NCBI RefSeq assembly: GCF_024227435.1
Contig: NZ_CP100445.1
Location: 372,001-436,000, forward strand
Reading direction: 5' to 3'
DNA length: 64,000 bases
Source: Natrinema caseinilyticum
GTDB taxonomy: Archaea; Halobacteriota; Halobacteria; Halobacteriales; Natrialbaceae
Position 1 is the first letter of the stretch, and every line of letters begins with the position of its first letter. Below the pieces are notes generated by a model that saw only the letters and a program-made list of their open reading frames with translations, made no database searches and was not told the origin of the DNA. Positions 53,311 to 61,853 of this stretch are shown here, piece by piece. A program made the translations under genes and the position numbers.

Positions 53311-54383
53311 GCGCAAACGAGAACAAAGATCAATTCCGACCGGACGACCACGAGAACGACCACTTCCTGCTGACGACCGTCGTCGGTTCCTATCCCAAAC
53401 CCAAGTGGCTCAACCGAGCGAAGGAACTCTACGAAGACGACGACGCCGATTTCGACGAGGAGAACTGGCAAGAAGCCAAAGACGACGCGGCCCGCCTCAT
53501 CACGGGCGAACACGAACGGGCCGGCCTGGACGTCGTCGTCGACGGCGAGATGCGCCGCACCGAGATGGTCGAATTCTTCGCCCATCGAATCGAGGGCTAC
53601 GAGTTCAACGGACCGGTCAAGGTCTGGGGCCACAACTACTTCGACAAGCCGAGCGTCGTCAGCGAAGTCGAGTACGACGAGAGCTGGCTCGTCGACGAGT
53701 ACGAGTTCACCGCGGCCGCTACCGACCGACCGGTCAAAGTCCCCATTACGGGACCCTACACCCTCGCGAACTGGTCGTTCAACGAAGCCTACGACGACGA
53801 GGAGGAACTCGCGTACGACCTGGCCGACCTCGTCAACGAGGAGATCGAGAAACTCGTCGACGCCGGGGCTCGTTACATTCAGATCGACGAACCCGCGCTC
53901 GCGACCACGCCGGACGACCACGCCATCGTCGGCGAGGCGCTCGAGCGCATCGTCGCCGATATCCCCGAGGAAGTCCGAATCGGACTCCACGTCTGTTACG
54001 GCGACTACTCTCGAATCTACCCCGAAATCCTCGAGTTCCCGGTCGACGAGTTCGACCTCGAACTCGCGAACGGCGACTACGACCAGCTCGACGTCTTCAA
54101 AGATCCCTCGTTCACGAAGGATCTCGCGCTCGGCGTCTGCGACGTTCACGTCGCCGAGGTCGAGTCCGTCGAGCAGATCGAGGACAACATCAAGAAGGGC
54201 CTCGAAGTCGTCCCGCCCGAACAGCTCGTCGTCTCGCCCGACTGCGGCGTGAAGCTGCTTCCCCGCGACGTCGCCTTCGGCAAGATGAAGAACATGGTGC
54301 AGGCGGCCCGAAACGTCGAGGCGGACCTCGACGCGGGCGAGATCGATATCGAACGCGGGACGCCGACGCCGGCGGACGACTGA
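53307..54383 (+). CDS. Methionine synthase, zinc-binding MetE-like half
   Basis: The 358-residue protein has the MetE catalytic barrel. TTVVGSYPKPKWL opens the barrel, GPYTLANWSF follows, and IQIDEPALATTPDDH marks the active site. The zinc ligands are visible in GLHVCYGDY (His-x-Cys) and SPDCGVKLLP (Cys). It transfers a methyl group to homocysteine. Unlike bacterial MetE it lacks the N-terminal folate-binding barrel; the preceding gene may substitute. It begins within the last codons of that gene (ATGA overlap). Confidence 0.87.
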   Translation: MSANENKDQFRPDDHENDHFLLTTVVGSYPKPKWLNRAKELYEDDDADFDEENWQEAKDDAARLITGEHERAGLDVVVDGEMRRTEMVEFFAHRIEGYEFNGPVKVWGHNYFDKPSVVSEVEYDESWLVDEYEFTAAATDRPVKVPITGPYTLANWSFNEAYDDEEELAYDLADLVNEEIEKLVDAGARYIQIDEPALATTPDDHAIVGEALERIVADIPEEVRIGLHVCYGDYSRIYPEILEFPVDEFDLELANGDYDQLDVFKDPSFTKDLALGVCDVHVAEVESVEQIEDNIKKGLEVVPPEQLVVSPDCGVKLLPRDVAFGKMKNMVQAARNVEADLDAGEIDIERGTPTPADD

Positions 54384-54534
54384 CGTCGTCCTCGGTATCG
54401 TAATCGGATTTCGTTTCCGACGAGATCGATCGTAACGGTCGTGTTCCCCGCGGTGAATCGGACCGTACGACGCGTGTGCGAAAGCCTGAATGGCGAGTGA
54501 AAGCGGGGACCTGCCGCGTCCATCGCACCGAAAA

Positions 54535-55401
54535 TCAGTCGTACGTGAACAGCCGCACGTCGCAATCGGGACACACCAATTTCTCCGACGGCGTCGATCC
54601 CGGTGGGGTCACCTCGCCGCAGCAGGTCGTTCGTGAGACGGTCAGTTCGCCGTCGCAGCGTGGACACCGCTCGAGGAGCGACCGTAACGGCCGGCCGGCC
54701 ACACGGCGAACGTCCGCGTCGTCGATCCAGGCCCGAAGCGCGCGGGTGGCGGCGAGTTCAGCGACGACGACGGCTTCGTCGATCGAGACGCTGTGACCGG
54801 CCTCGACTTCGAGACGAACGGTCGTCGCGCGCCCACGCCAATCTCGACCGACGTGCGCATCGACCGACGCGTCCGTCAGCGCGTCCGCTTCGTCGGCGAG
54901 CCCCTCGAGGTCCAGGTCCCGGAGGCGGGTCATCTCTCGGCGCCACTCGGCTCGAAACGCGTCCTCGAGGAAGAACTCCTCGCCGTCGGGGACGACGATG
55001 CCCGCCTCGAGCAGCGCGGAGACGACGGCGTCGCCCGTCGGTCCGGCCGTCTCGCCGTCCCCGCCGGTCGCCAGCCCGGAGTCCGGTAGCGGTCCGTCGT
55101 CCCGGTCCGTGTGATCACCGTAGACGCCGAAATCGAACGGAACCACGGCGAGCAGTCGTGGGGCGAACCCGGGCGTGTAGGGCACGAGGTAGCCCCGTAG
55201 CCAGATCGCGACCGCACCGACGAGGGCGACCCCAGCGGCCACTCCCCGGCGACCGGCTATCGTCAGGATCGCGACGCCGATCGACAGCACGACCCCGTTA
55301 GTAACTGTACACGGCCAACACCGGTTGGCGCCGGTGTATTCCGCTCGTCGAATCCGCTGTCCGAAGCCGACCATGGGAGTTGGTTTCTGTTCATCCATCA
55401 T
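54535..55401 (-). CDS. Membrane zinc-ribbon protein of unknown function
   Basis: The 288-residue protein opens with QRIRRAEYTGANRCWPCTVTNG, a Cys-containing block followed by two hydrophobic helices (about residues 35-75). A mainly acidic, helical region follows, and the C-terminus has a zinc ribbon (CPRCDGELTVSRTTCC ... LVCPDCDVRLF). Proteins of this layout are common in haloarchaea, but I do not know their role. The start at 55401 lies 23-30 bases from a minus-strand TATA. Its promoter region also holds an operator-like motif. Confidence 0.7.
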   Translation of the reverse strand: MMDEQKPTPMVGFGQRIRRAEYTGANRCWPCTVTNGVVLSIGVAILTIAGRRGVAAGVALVGAVAIWLRGYLVPYTPGFAPRLLAVVPFDFGVYGDHTDRDDGPLPDSGLATGGDGETAGPTGDAVVSALLEAGIVVPDGEEFFLEDAFRAEWRREMTRLRDLDLEGLADEADALTDASVDAHVGRDWRGRATTVRLEVEAGHSVSIDEAVVVAELAATRALRAWIDDADVRRVAGRPLRSLLERCPRCDGELTVSRTTCCGEVTPPGSTPSEKLVCPDCDVRLFTYD

Positions 55402-55423
55402 GAATATGACCGCCACAGACACA

Positions 55424-55431
55424 CTTATTTA
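55424..55431 (-). promoter_or_regulatory. TATA box of the minus-strand zinc-ribbon gene
   Basis: On the minus strand the sequence reads AAATAAG, 23-30 bases upstream of the ATG at 55401. Confidence 0.5.
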
Positions 55432-55444
55432 CAACGGGTGTAAT
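55431..55444. promoter_or_regulatory. Operator-like motif in the trmB promoter region
   Basis: ACAACGGGTGTAAT shares 11 of 14 positions with the perfect inverted repeat ACAACGGCTGTTGT at 56823, and the match extends on both sides (16 of 21 positions). It touches the TATA of the minus-strand gene and lies upstream of trmB, so autoregulation is likely. Confidence 0.5.
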
Positions 55445-55591
55445 AATCAGTTGGAATGATGACTACCGGAACAGATAGTGGCCCACTATCGCCCCGCTCC
55501 GGTCGCGTTCAGTTCGTCCGTCGGTGGCAGACACGAGTGGACTCGCGAAAACGAGCTGAAACGATCCTCGAGCGACAGCGGGTGAGACGCG

Positions 55592-56668
55592 ATGGACGGT
55601 GACCAACTGGTCGAAATCCTCGAGGATGCGGGTCTCTCGCCGTATCAGGCGGACGCGTTCGTCACGCTGCTTGGGCTCGGATCGGCGTCGGCGACCGACA
55701 TCGCACAGGCCAGCGACGTCCCCGATCCGCGGATCTACGACGTGTTGCGGGGGTTAGAAGAGAAGGGGTACATCGAAACGTACGAGCAGGACAGCCTCCA
55801 CGCCCGCGCACACGATCCGGCGGACGTACTCGCCGACCTTCGGTCGCGGGCGAACAGATTCGAAACGGCGGCCGACGAAATCGAGGACCGATGGAGTCGG
55901 CCGGACATCGAAGAGCACAAGGTCAGCATCGTCAAGCGACTCGACACCGTACTGACCCGAGCCGACGAGTTGATCCGCTCGGCGACGAATCAGGTGCAGA
56001 TCGGACTGACCCCGGCGCAGTTTGACGACCTTTCGGACGCGCTTCGGACGGCCCACGAGTCGGGCGTCGACGTCAAGGTCTGTCTGTTCCCGATGACGAC
56101 TTCGAAACCGGACATTCCGTCCGCCGAGGTGCTGGCCAGCACCTGTACCGAAGCGCGGTACCGCACCCTCCCGTCACCTTTCGTGGCGCTCGTCGACCGT
56201 TCGTGGACCTGCTTTTCGCCACACGGCGACTCGACGAACGAGTACGGCGTCATCGTCAACGACCGAACGCATACGTACGTCTTCCACTGGTACTTCCTGA
56301 CCTGCCTCTGGGAGATTCACGACGTCATCTACTCGGCCCGAGACACCGATCCACCGATCACGTACGTGGATCTCCGGCAGTGTCTCCAGGACGTCGAACC
56401 GCTGCTCGGTGACGGGGCGAAGATAGAGGCCACCGTTCACGGGTTCGAAACGGATACGGGCCGCGAGATAACGCGTCGAGGGACGATTACAGACGTCACG
56501 TACGCGGGCCACGCGACGAACGACGTCCAGGAGACGCCGCTTTTCCACCTCGCGGGAAAGGCCTCGCTGACGCTCGAGACCGACGACGGGACGTACACCG
56601 TCGGCGGCTGGGGGGCGATGCTCGAGGACTACGAGGCGACGCGAATTACGATCGAATCGATAGACTGA
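55592..56668 (+). CDS. trmB: TrmB family sugar-responsive transcriptional regulator
   Basis: The 358-residue regulator has an N-terminal winged helix (residues 4-75, LSPYQADAFVTLLGLGSASATDIAQASDVPDPRIYDVLRGLEEKG) followed by a coiled-coil segment. A C-terminal sugar-binding domain contains VSIVKRLDTVLTRADELIRSA and VHGFETDTGREITRRGTI. It controls sugar transport and metabolism genes in archaea. It is upstream of, and on the same strand as, a sugar ABC transporter. An in-frame TGA nine bases upstream fixes the ATG; GGTGA before it is a plausible ribosome binding site, so the mRNA is leadered. Confidence 0.88.
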   Translation: MDGDQLVEILEDAGLSPYQADAFVTLLGLGSASATDIAQASDVPDPRIYDVLRGLEEKGYIETYEQDSLHARAHDPADVLADLRSRANRFETAADEIEDRWSRPDIEEHKVSIVKRLDTVLTRADELIRSATNQVQIGLTPAQFDDLSDALRTAHESGVDVKVCLFPMTTSKPDIPSAEVLASTCTEARYRTLPSPFVALVDRSWTCFSPHGDSTNEYGVIVNDRTHTYVFHWYFLTCLWEIHDVIYSARDTDPPITYVDLRQCLQDVEPLLGDGAKIEATVHGFETDTGREITRRGTITDVTYAGHATNDVQETPLFHLAGKASLTLETDDGTYTVGGWGAMLEDYEATRITIESID

Positions 56669-56822
56669 CCGCTCGCGATTTCGTTTCGGTCGATTCGGTG
56701 CAGTTCTGACGTCTTTCGTGACCGTTCCGATCAGTGCTACCGATCGAGTAGCGGCCGTTTCGCCACACAGCGGACGACTTCTCCGAGAAGTACCGGCAAT
56801 TATGACAGATGTGAAGTGATTA

Positions 56823-56836
56823 ACAACGGCTGTTGT
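56823..56836. promoter_or_regulatory. Operator-like inverted repeat upstream of the sugar transporter
   Basis: ACAAC-GGCT-GTTGT is a perfect inverted repeat ending 13 bases before the TATA box. An almost identical motif lies upstream of trmB (55431). A site upstream of the TATA/BRE fits an activator role. The known TrmB site in Halobacterium is different, so this is a prediction. Confidence 0.55.
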
Positions 56837-56849
56837 ACTCGATCCATTA

Positions 56850-56859
56850 ATTATATAAT
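56850..56859 (+). promoter_or_regulatory. TATA box of the sugar ABC transporter operon
   Basis: ATTATATAAT lies 24-33 bases before the ATG at 56883. This places the start at 56883 and not at the GTG at 56862. Confidence 0.6.
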
Positions 56860-56882
56860 GAGTGAATGTCATACACCGTTAT

Positions 56883-58349
56883 ATGGGTGAGAGGCACTCG
56901 CACGGGAAGGCCGGTATCGACTCGAGCGTTTCGCGGCGAACGTTCGTCAAAGCAGCAGGTGCAAGCGGGACCGCGGTCGGTCTCGCGGGGTGTATTTACG
57001 GCAGTTCCTCGTCGGAAGGTGCTGTCGTCTGGGGGATCGGCCCGAACGTAGTGGAGGCGGTCGGAGACGAGGTCGTCGACCTCCTGACCGAAAACGGCGC
57101 GGACGGGGTCGACATCGAGCTCCAGCCCGGTGACGAAGACACGGGCGCCCGACGGGACACGTACACGAATCTGTTACAGGCTGGCGAAACGCAGCCAGAC
57201 CTCTTGTTGATGGACAACGGCTGGGTGAACGTCTTCATCCAGCGCGGTCACATCGCGAACCTGAGCGACGAACTCGACGATTCCGACCTGTCGACGATAC
57301 AGGACGAATACTTCGAGTCCTTTACAGCGACGGCTCGTGATCCCGGCTCCGGCGATCTGTTCGGGGTCCCGATCTTCCCCGACTACCCGACGATGCAGTA
57401 TCGCAAGGACTACGCGCGTGCGGCCGGCTACGGCGAGTCCGACTTCGAAACGTGGGCCACCGAGCCGATGACCTGGCAGGAGTGGGCCGAGATTACCCAG
57501 GAGATCGTCGCCGCCTCCGACGCGAGCTACGGGCTCGCGACCCAGTGGGACACGTACGAGGGAACGTCCTGCTGTACCTGGAACGAGGTCATGTCCTCGT
57601 TCGGCGGCGCGTACTTCGGCGGGCGCGACAACCTCTTCGGGCCGGTCGGCGATCGACCGGTGACCGTCGACGAACCGGAATTCGTCGAGGGACTCAAAAT
57701 GATGCGGACGTTCGTCGCCGACGAACACGGCGAGCACACGCTCGAAGAGTACCCCACCGGAATCGCCACCCCGGACATCACCTCGTGGGCGGAAGAGGAC
57801 GCCCGCAAGGCTATCCTCGACGGAAAGGCCGCGATGCAACGCAACTGGCCGTACGCGATCAGTATGAACGTCGATACGGCGGACGGTGCGCTCCCGGTCG
57901 AGGACTACGGCGCGATGCCGATTCCCTACGGGGTTACCAAAGACGATGCGAATCAGCCCGGAACCGGTGGCAGTACGTCCGCCCTGGGCGGCTGGCACGT
58001 CACCCTCAACCCGAACTCCCAGAACAAGGAGGACGCACTCGAGGTGATCCGCGCCGCGATGACCGACGAGTTCAACCTCGGAATGTTCGAACTCTACGGT
58101 TGGGTCCCGCCGAAACCGGCGCTGTTCGAGACGGAGAAGGCTGCACAGGTCGAGCCGATGGGGAACTACATGGAGACGCTCCGCGTCGCCGGTGAGAACG
58201 CGATGCCGCGTCCGGTGACGACGGTCTGGCCGAACGAGTCCACGCTCATCGCCGAGGAGGTAAACGGGGCGGTGGCCGGCGACAAGAGCCCCGATGCCGC
58301 GGCCGCGGATCTTCAGACCGGGCTGGAAGAGATCGAAGAGCAAGCATAA
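56883..58349 (+). CDS. Sugar ABC transporter substrate-binding lipoprotein
   Basis: The 488-residue extracellular binding protein starts with a Tat signal and lipobox: RR at residues 18-19 in VSRRTFVKAAG and Cys37 in VGLAGC. The mature part has the family-1 solute-binding fold, with LLTENGADGVDIELQPGDE, DLLLMDNGWVNVFI and a C-terminal GGWHVTLNPNSQNKEDALEVIRAA. It delivers a sugar, probably an oligosaccharide, to the permeases encoded next. Start chosen from the TATA position. Confidence 0.9.
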   Translation: MGERHSHGKAGIDSSVSRRTFVKAAGASGTAVGLAGCIYGSSSSEGAVVWGIGPNVVEAVGDEVVDLLTENGADGVDIELQPGDEDTGARRDTYTNLLQAGETQPDLLLMDNGWVNVFIQRGHIANLSDELDDSDLSTIQDEYFESFTATARDPGSGDLFGVPIFPDYPTMQYRKDYARAAGYGESDFETWATEPMTWQEWAEITQEIVAASDASYGLATQWDTYEGTSCCTWNEVMSSFGGAYFGGRDNLFGPVGDRPVTVDEPEFVEGLKMMRTFVADEHGEHTLEEYPTGIATPDITSWAEEDARKAILDGKAAMQRNWPYAISMNVDTADGALPVEDYGAMPIPYGVTKDDANQPGTGGSTSALGGWHVTLNPNSQNKEDALEVIRAAMTDEFNLGMFELYGWVPPKPALFETEKAAQVEPMGNYMETLRVAGENAMPRPVTTVWPNESTLIAEEVNGAVAGDKSPDAAAADLQTGLEEIEEQA

Positions 58350-58351
58350 GG

Positions 58352-59365
58352 ATGAGTACCGAAGATCGAACGTCCGGTCCGCTCGAGCGATCGAATCGAT
58401 CGGGCCCGATCGTCGCGGTCGCGCGCTGGATGGAAAACCTCGGCGAGACCGGGTTCGCCTACCTGCTGTTGACGCCGGTATTCGTCCTGTTGACAGTGAT
58501 CGCTCTGTATCCGCTGTTGCGAACGCTCGAGCTGTCGATGTTCCGGAACGTCCTGACGGATCCCGAATTCGTCGGACTCGAGAACTACATCCAGCTGTTC
58601 ACGGGTGGTGCGGACCCACGATTGCCCGGGTCGACGACGTTCTTGCCGAATATCAGCGTCGACGCGACCGCCCCGTTCGTCCACGTCGACGGTCTATTGC
58701 GGAGCGCGCTGGCGGTGACGCTCGTCTTCACCGCCGTGAGCGTCCTCTTCGAGACGCTCATCGGCTTCGGCCAGGCGCTCGTTCTCGATCAGGACTTCCG
58801 CGGCCGCCGATGGGTTCGCGCCGCGATCATCATCCCGTGGGCGATCCCGATCGTCGTTCAGGGGATGATCTTCTTCCTGATGTTCCATCCGACGGCCGGT
58901 TTCCTGACGGAACCGTTATCCGAGATCGGACTCGTCCAGGCGACCAATACCCTCAACGATCCGCAGAGTTCGCTGCTCATCATCACGGTCGCGGACATCT
59001 GGAAGACGTCCGCGTTCATGGCGTTGCTCATACTCGCCGGCCTCCAGAGCATCGACCGAAGCCTCTACGACGTGGCCGAAGTCGCCGGCGCCACCAGGTG
59101 GCAACGGTTCAAACTCGTCACGTTCCCGCTCGTGTTACCGACGCTCGGCATCGCGATCCTGTTCCGGACGATCGATGCCATGCGGATCTACGGCCTCATC
59201 GATTCGGTCTCGACCTGCTCGACGGTCCCGTCGCTTTCGTGTATGGTCGTCTCGACGTTCAACACGAGCAGGGGTCTCGCGTCCGCGATCGCGTTCGTCA
59301 CGGCCGGAATCATCGCCATCGCCGTACTCGGCGTGATCTACCAGCAGTACAAGGAGGGATTCTGA
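58352..59365 (+). CDS. Sugar ABC transporter permease (MalF-type)
   Basis: The 337-residue membrane protein has six helices. The conserved EAA-like loop that contacts the ATPase is VAEVAGATRWQRFKLVTFPLVLPTLG (about residues 240-265). It pairs with the permease encoded two bases after its stop. The start follows the binding-protein stop by two bases. Confidence 0.92.
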   Translation: MSTEDRTSGPLERSNRSGPIVAVARWMENLGETGFAYLLLTPVFVLLTVIALYPLLRTLELSMFRNVLTDPEFVGLENYIQLFTGGADPRLPGSTTFLPNISVDATAPFVHVDGLLRSALAVTLVFTAVSVLFETLIGFGQALVLDQDFRGRRWVRAAIIIPWAIPIVVQGMIFFLMFHPTAGFLTEPLSEIGLVQATNTLNDPQSSLLIITVADIWKTSAFMALLILAGLQSIDRSLYDVAEVAGATRWQRFKLVTFPLVLPTLGIAILFRTIDAMRIYGLIDSVSTCSTVPSLSCMVVSTFNTSRGLASAIAFVTAGIIAIAVLGVIYQQYKEGF

Positions 59366-59366
59366 A

Positions 59367-60383
59367 ATGGCGACACGGACCGATCGGACGGGGGGACCCG
59401 CGGACGACGAGAACGGGGGCCCCCTCGAGCGGTGGACCCGTAGCGTTATCACAGACGCGGAAAAACGCAGCCGCCTGTACAAGGCGTTGTTCTACGTCGC
59501 AGCGGGCTTTTTCCTCGTTACGACGCTGTTCCCGTTCTACTGGCTACTGGTGTTGGCACTGAAACCGAACGGGGACATCATCTCCGGCAGTTGGGCGCTT
59601 CCGATCGTCGGTGTCGAATTCCCGCACATCAATCCGCTGCAACCGGGCGAACCCAACGTCCTCGCCTTCGTCGAGGTGTTCCAGCAAGTGCCGTTCCATC
59701 TCTACGTGTTCAACAGCTTCGTGCTCGCGACGACCACGACGGTCATCGTCATCGTCCTCGCGAGCCTCGCGGGATACGTCTTCGGCCGACTCGAGTTCCC
59801 TGGACGCGGCGTGTTGATGCTCGCCATCCTGGCTATCTCGTACTTCCCGCCTGCAGCGTTCCTGATCCCGCTGTTCGACGCGTTCCTCGGCAACCCGGTG
59901 ACGGTGCCGTTTCTCGGCGTCGAGTTGTTCTCGCCGCCGCGGCTGGTCAACACGCCGAGCGCGATGATCATGCCCTTCAGCGCGCTGTTTCTGCCGCTGT
60001 CGATTTTCATCCTCACCACGTTCTATGCGCAGATTCCGGACGGTCTCGAGGATGCAGCACGGGTCGAGGGCACGACCCGGTTGGGTGCGCTGTTCCGCGT
60101 GATCATGCCGCTTTCGGCACCCGGTGTCGTGACGGCGGCCGTGCTGACGTTCATCTCGGTCTACAACGAGTACTTCTTCAGCTCGATCATGTCGCTCCAG
60201 AACGAACCCGAGCAGTGGTCACCGCTCGTCGGCGGCATTCTGAGCTATCAGACGCAGTACACGACAGACTTCAACCTGATGGCAGCAGCCAGCATCGTCG
60301 GCGTATTGCCCATGCTGATCGTCGTCATCGTCGCGCAGGAAAAGATCGTTAGCGGACTGACCGACGGAGCACTCAAAGAATAA
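59367..60383 (+). CDS. Sugar ABC transporter permease (MalG-type)
   Basis: The 338-residue membrane protein has six helices and a EAA-like loop as LEDAARVEGTTRLGALFRVIMPLSAPG (about residues 225-250). A polar, acidic N-terminal stretch of 40 residues precedes the first helix. With the previous permease it forms the transmembrane pore for sugar uptake. Confidence 0.92.
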   Translation: MATRTDRTGGPADDENGGPLERWTRSVITDAEKRSRLYKALFYVAAGFFLVTTLFPFYWLLVLALKPNGDIISGSWALPIVGVEFPHINPLQPGEPNVLAFVEVFQQVPFHLYVFNSFVLATTTTVIVIVLASLAGYVFGRLEFPGRGVLMLAILAISYFPPAAFLIPLFDAFLGNPVTVPFLGVELFSPPRLVNTPSAMIMPFSALFLPLSIFILTTFYAQIPDGLEDAARVEGTTRLGALFRVIMPLSAPGVVTAAVLTFISVYNEYFFSSIMSLQNEPEQWSPLVGGILSYQTQYTTDFNLMAAASIVGVLPMLIVVIVAQEKIVSGLTDGALKE

Positions 60384-60385
60384 CA

Positions 60386-61606
60386 ATGGCACGAGTACGA
60401 CTTGACAACGTTACGAAACGGTACGAAGACATCGTCGCCGTCGACGATATGAACCTCGAGATCGAGGACGGCGAATTCGTCTGCCTCGTCGGGCCCTCGG
60501 GCTGTGGGAAGTCGACGACGATGGAGACGATCGCCGGCCTCACCAAACCGACAGAGGGGACGATCCACATCGGCGAGACGGACGTCACCTCCTTTCCCCC
60601 GAAGGATCGAGGCGTCGCGATGGTGTTCCAGAACATCGCGTTGTTCCCACACATGGACGTCTTCGACAACATCTCGTTCGGGCTGCGCCTTCGGAAGTAC
60701 GACGACGAGGAGATAGAGCGGCGCGTCGAACGCGCCTCGGACGTCGTTCAACTCGAGGGGATGCTCGATCGGATGCCGGACGAACTGTCCGGAGGCCAGC
60801 AACAGCGGGTGGCGATCGCCCGCGCCATCGTTCGGGAACCGGCCGTCTTCCTGATGGACGAACCGCTGGCGAACCTGGACGCGAAATTGCGCGTTCACAT
60901 GCGAACCGAACTCCAGCGACTGCACAAGCAACTCGACACGACGATCATCTACGTCACGCACGATCAGGCGGAGGCGATGACCATGTCGGATCGGATCGCC
61001 GTCATCGACAGCGGTGAACTCCAGCAGATCGATCCGCCGTTGACCTGCTACAACGAGCCGGCAAACCGGTTCGTCGCCGGCTTCATCGGTTCACCGTCGA
61101 TGAACTTCGTCGACGGCGAACTGAGCGAGGACGGCCTCGAGACCGATCACTTCGACCTCGCGTTCGATCCGGACCCGCTCGAGGCCGCTCCCGGGGACGC
61201 CGTCACGATGGGGATTCGTCCCGAGGATATCTACCCTGCGGCCGACGCCGACTCGTCGACCGCTACGTCGTCGGTCATCGAGGCGACGACCGACGTTCTC
61301 GAACCGATGGGTGACGAGATATTCGTGTATCTCACGCTCGACGGCTCGGGGGGACAGCTGATGACGAGCGAAGAGGCGTCGGCTGCGTCGAATCAGCTGT
61401 TGATGAGCGTCGCGCCGGATTCGGCCATCGACGAAGACGAACAGGTGAGCGTCGTGCTCGATCGGTCGAAGGTCCACCTGTTCGAGACCGCATCGGGCGA
61501 TGCCATCGCACACGGTGTCGAAGGGCCCCCGGATTCGACTGCGGAGTCGGATGCGGTGGCGGAGAACGTCCGAGCCGAAGTCGATCCCGGAGGGGGCGAT
61601 GAGTGA
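60386..61606 (+). CDS. Sugar ABC transporter ATP-binding protein (MalK/UgpC-type)
   Basis: The 406-residue ATPase has Walker A GPSGCGKSTT (residues 38-47), the signature LSGGQQQRVAIARAI, Walker B VFLMDEPLANLD and the switch His in YVTHDQAE. A C-terminal TOBE/OB domain (about 240 onward) could bind a regulator or enzyme IIA-like partner. It powers sugar uptake by the preceding genes. The last eight bases overlap the next small gene. Confidence 0.93.
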   Translation: MARVRLDNVTKRYEDIVAVDDMNLEIEDGEFVCLVGPSGCGKSTTMETIAGLTKPTEGTIHIGETDVTSFPPKDRGVAMVFQNIALFPHMDVFDNISFGLRLRKYDDEEIERRVERASDVVQLEGMLDRMPDELSGGQQQRVAIARAIVREPAVFLMDEPLANLDAKLRVHMRTELQRLHKQLDTTIIYVTHDQAEAMTMSDRIAVIDSGELQQIDPPLTCYNEPANRFVAGFIGSPSMNFVDGELSEDGLETDHFDLAFDPDPLEAAPGDAVTMGIRPEDIYPAADADSSTATSSVIEATTDVLEPMGDEIFVYLTLDGSGGQLMTSEEASAASNQLLMSVAPDSAIDEDEQVSVVLDRSKVHLFETASGDAIAHGVEGPPDSTAESDAVAENVRAEVDPGGGDE

Positions 61607-61802
61607 TCTCGTCTCTGTCGTCTACTACGGCGGCCTGCTCGTGCTCTACTTCTTCTGGATCTACGGGATCGTGTCGTTCGGTCTGGATCTGAAGAACAAA
61701 GTCCTGCCGGGAATCCAGCAGTATCGTCGCGGCCGAAACCGACAGTCGGAAGAACGAACACAAGATGACGAACGTTCAACGAAAGAAGAGCAGTTGTACT
61801 GA
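61599..61802 (+). CDS. Small membrane protein of the sugar transport operon
   Basis: The 67-residue protein has one hydrophobic helix (residues 5-30, VVYYGGLLVLYFFWIYGIVSFGLDL). A positively charged then mixed-charge tail follows. Its ATG lies inside the end of the ATPase gene (8-base overlap), so the two are translated together. The helix is unusually aromatic. I do not recognise a family. A role as a small transporter subunit or anchor is inferred from position alone. Confidence 0.65.
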   Translation: MSDLVSVVYYGGLLVLYFFWIYGIVSFGLDLKNKVLPGIQQYRRGRNRQSEERTQDDERSTKEEQLY

Positions 61803-61853
61803 CCGCAGCAACGCGACCGTCGTCCGTCGGAGCGACCGACCGGTGGTCGACAG

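Noticed and set aside
52297-53316. Minus-strand 339-residue frame opposite the first MetE-like gene
   Set aside because: The plus-strand gene has the family motifs, promoter and operon overlap; the minus frame has none.
57174-58343. Minus-strand 389-residue frame opposite the sugar-binding protein
   Set aside because: It is the mirror of a well-supported gene, and no motif or promoter supports it.
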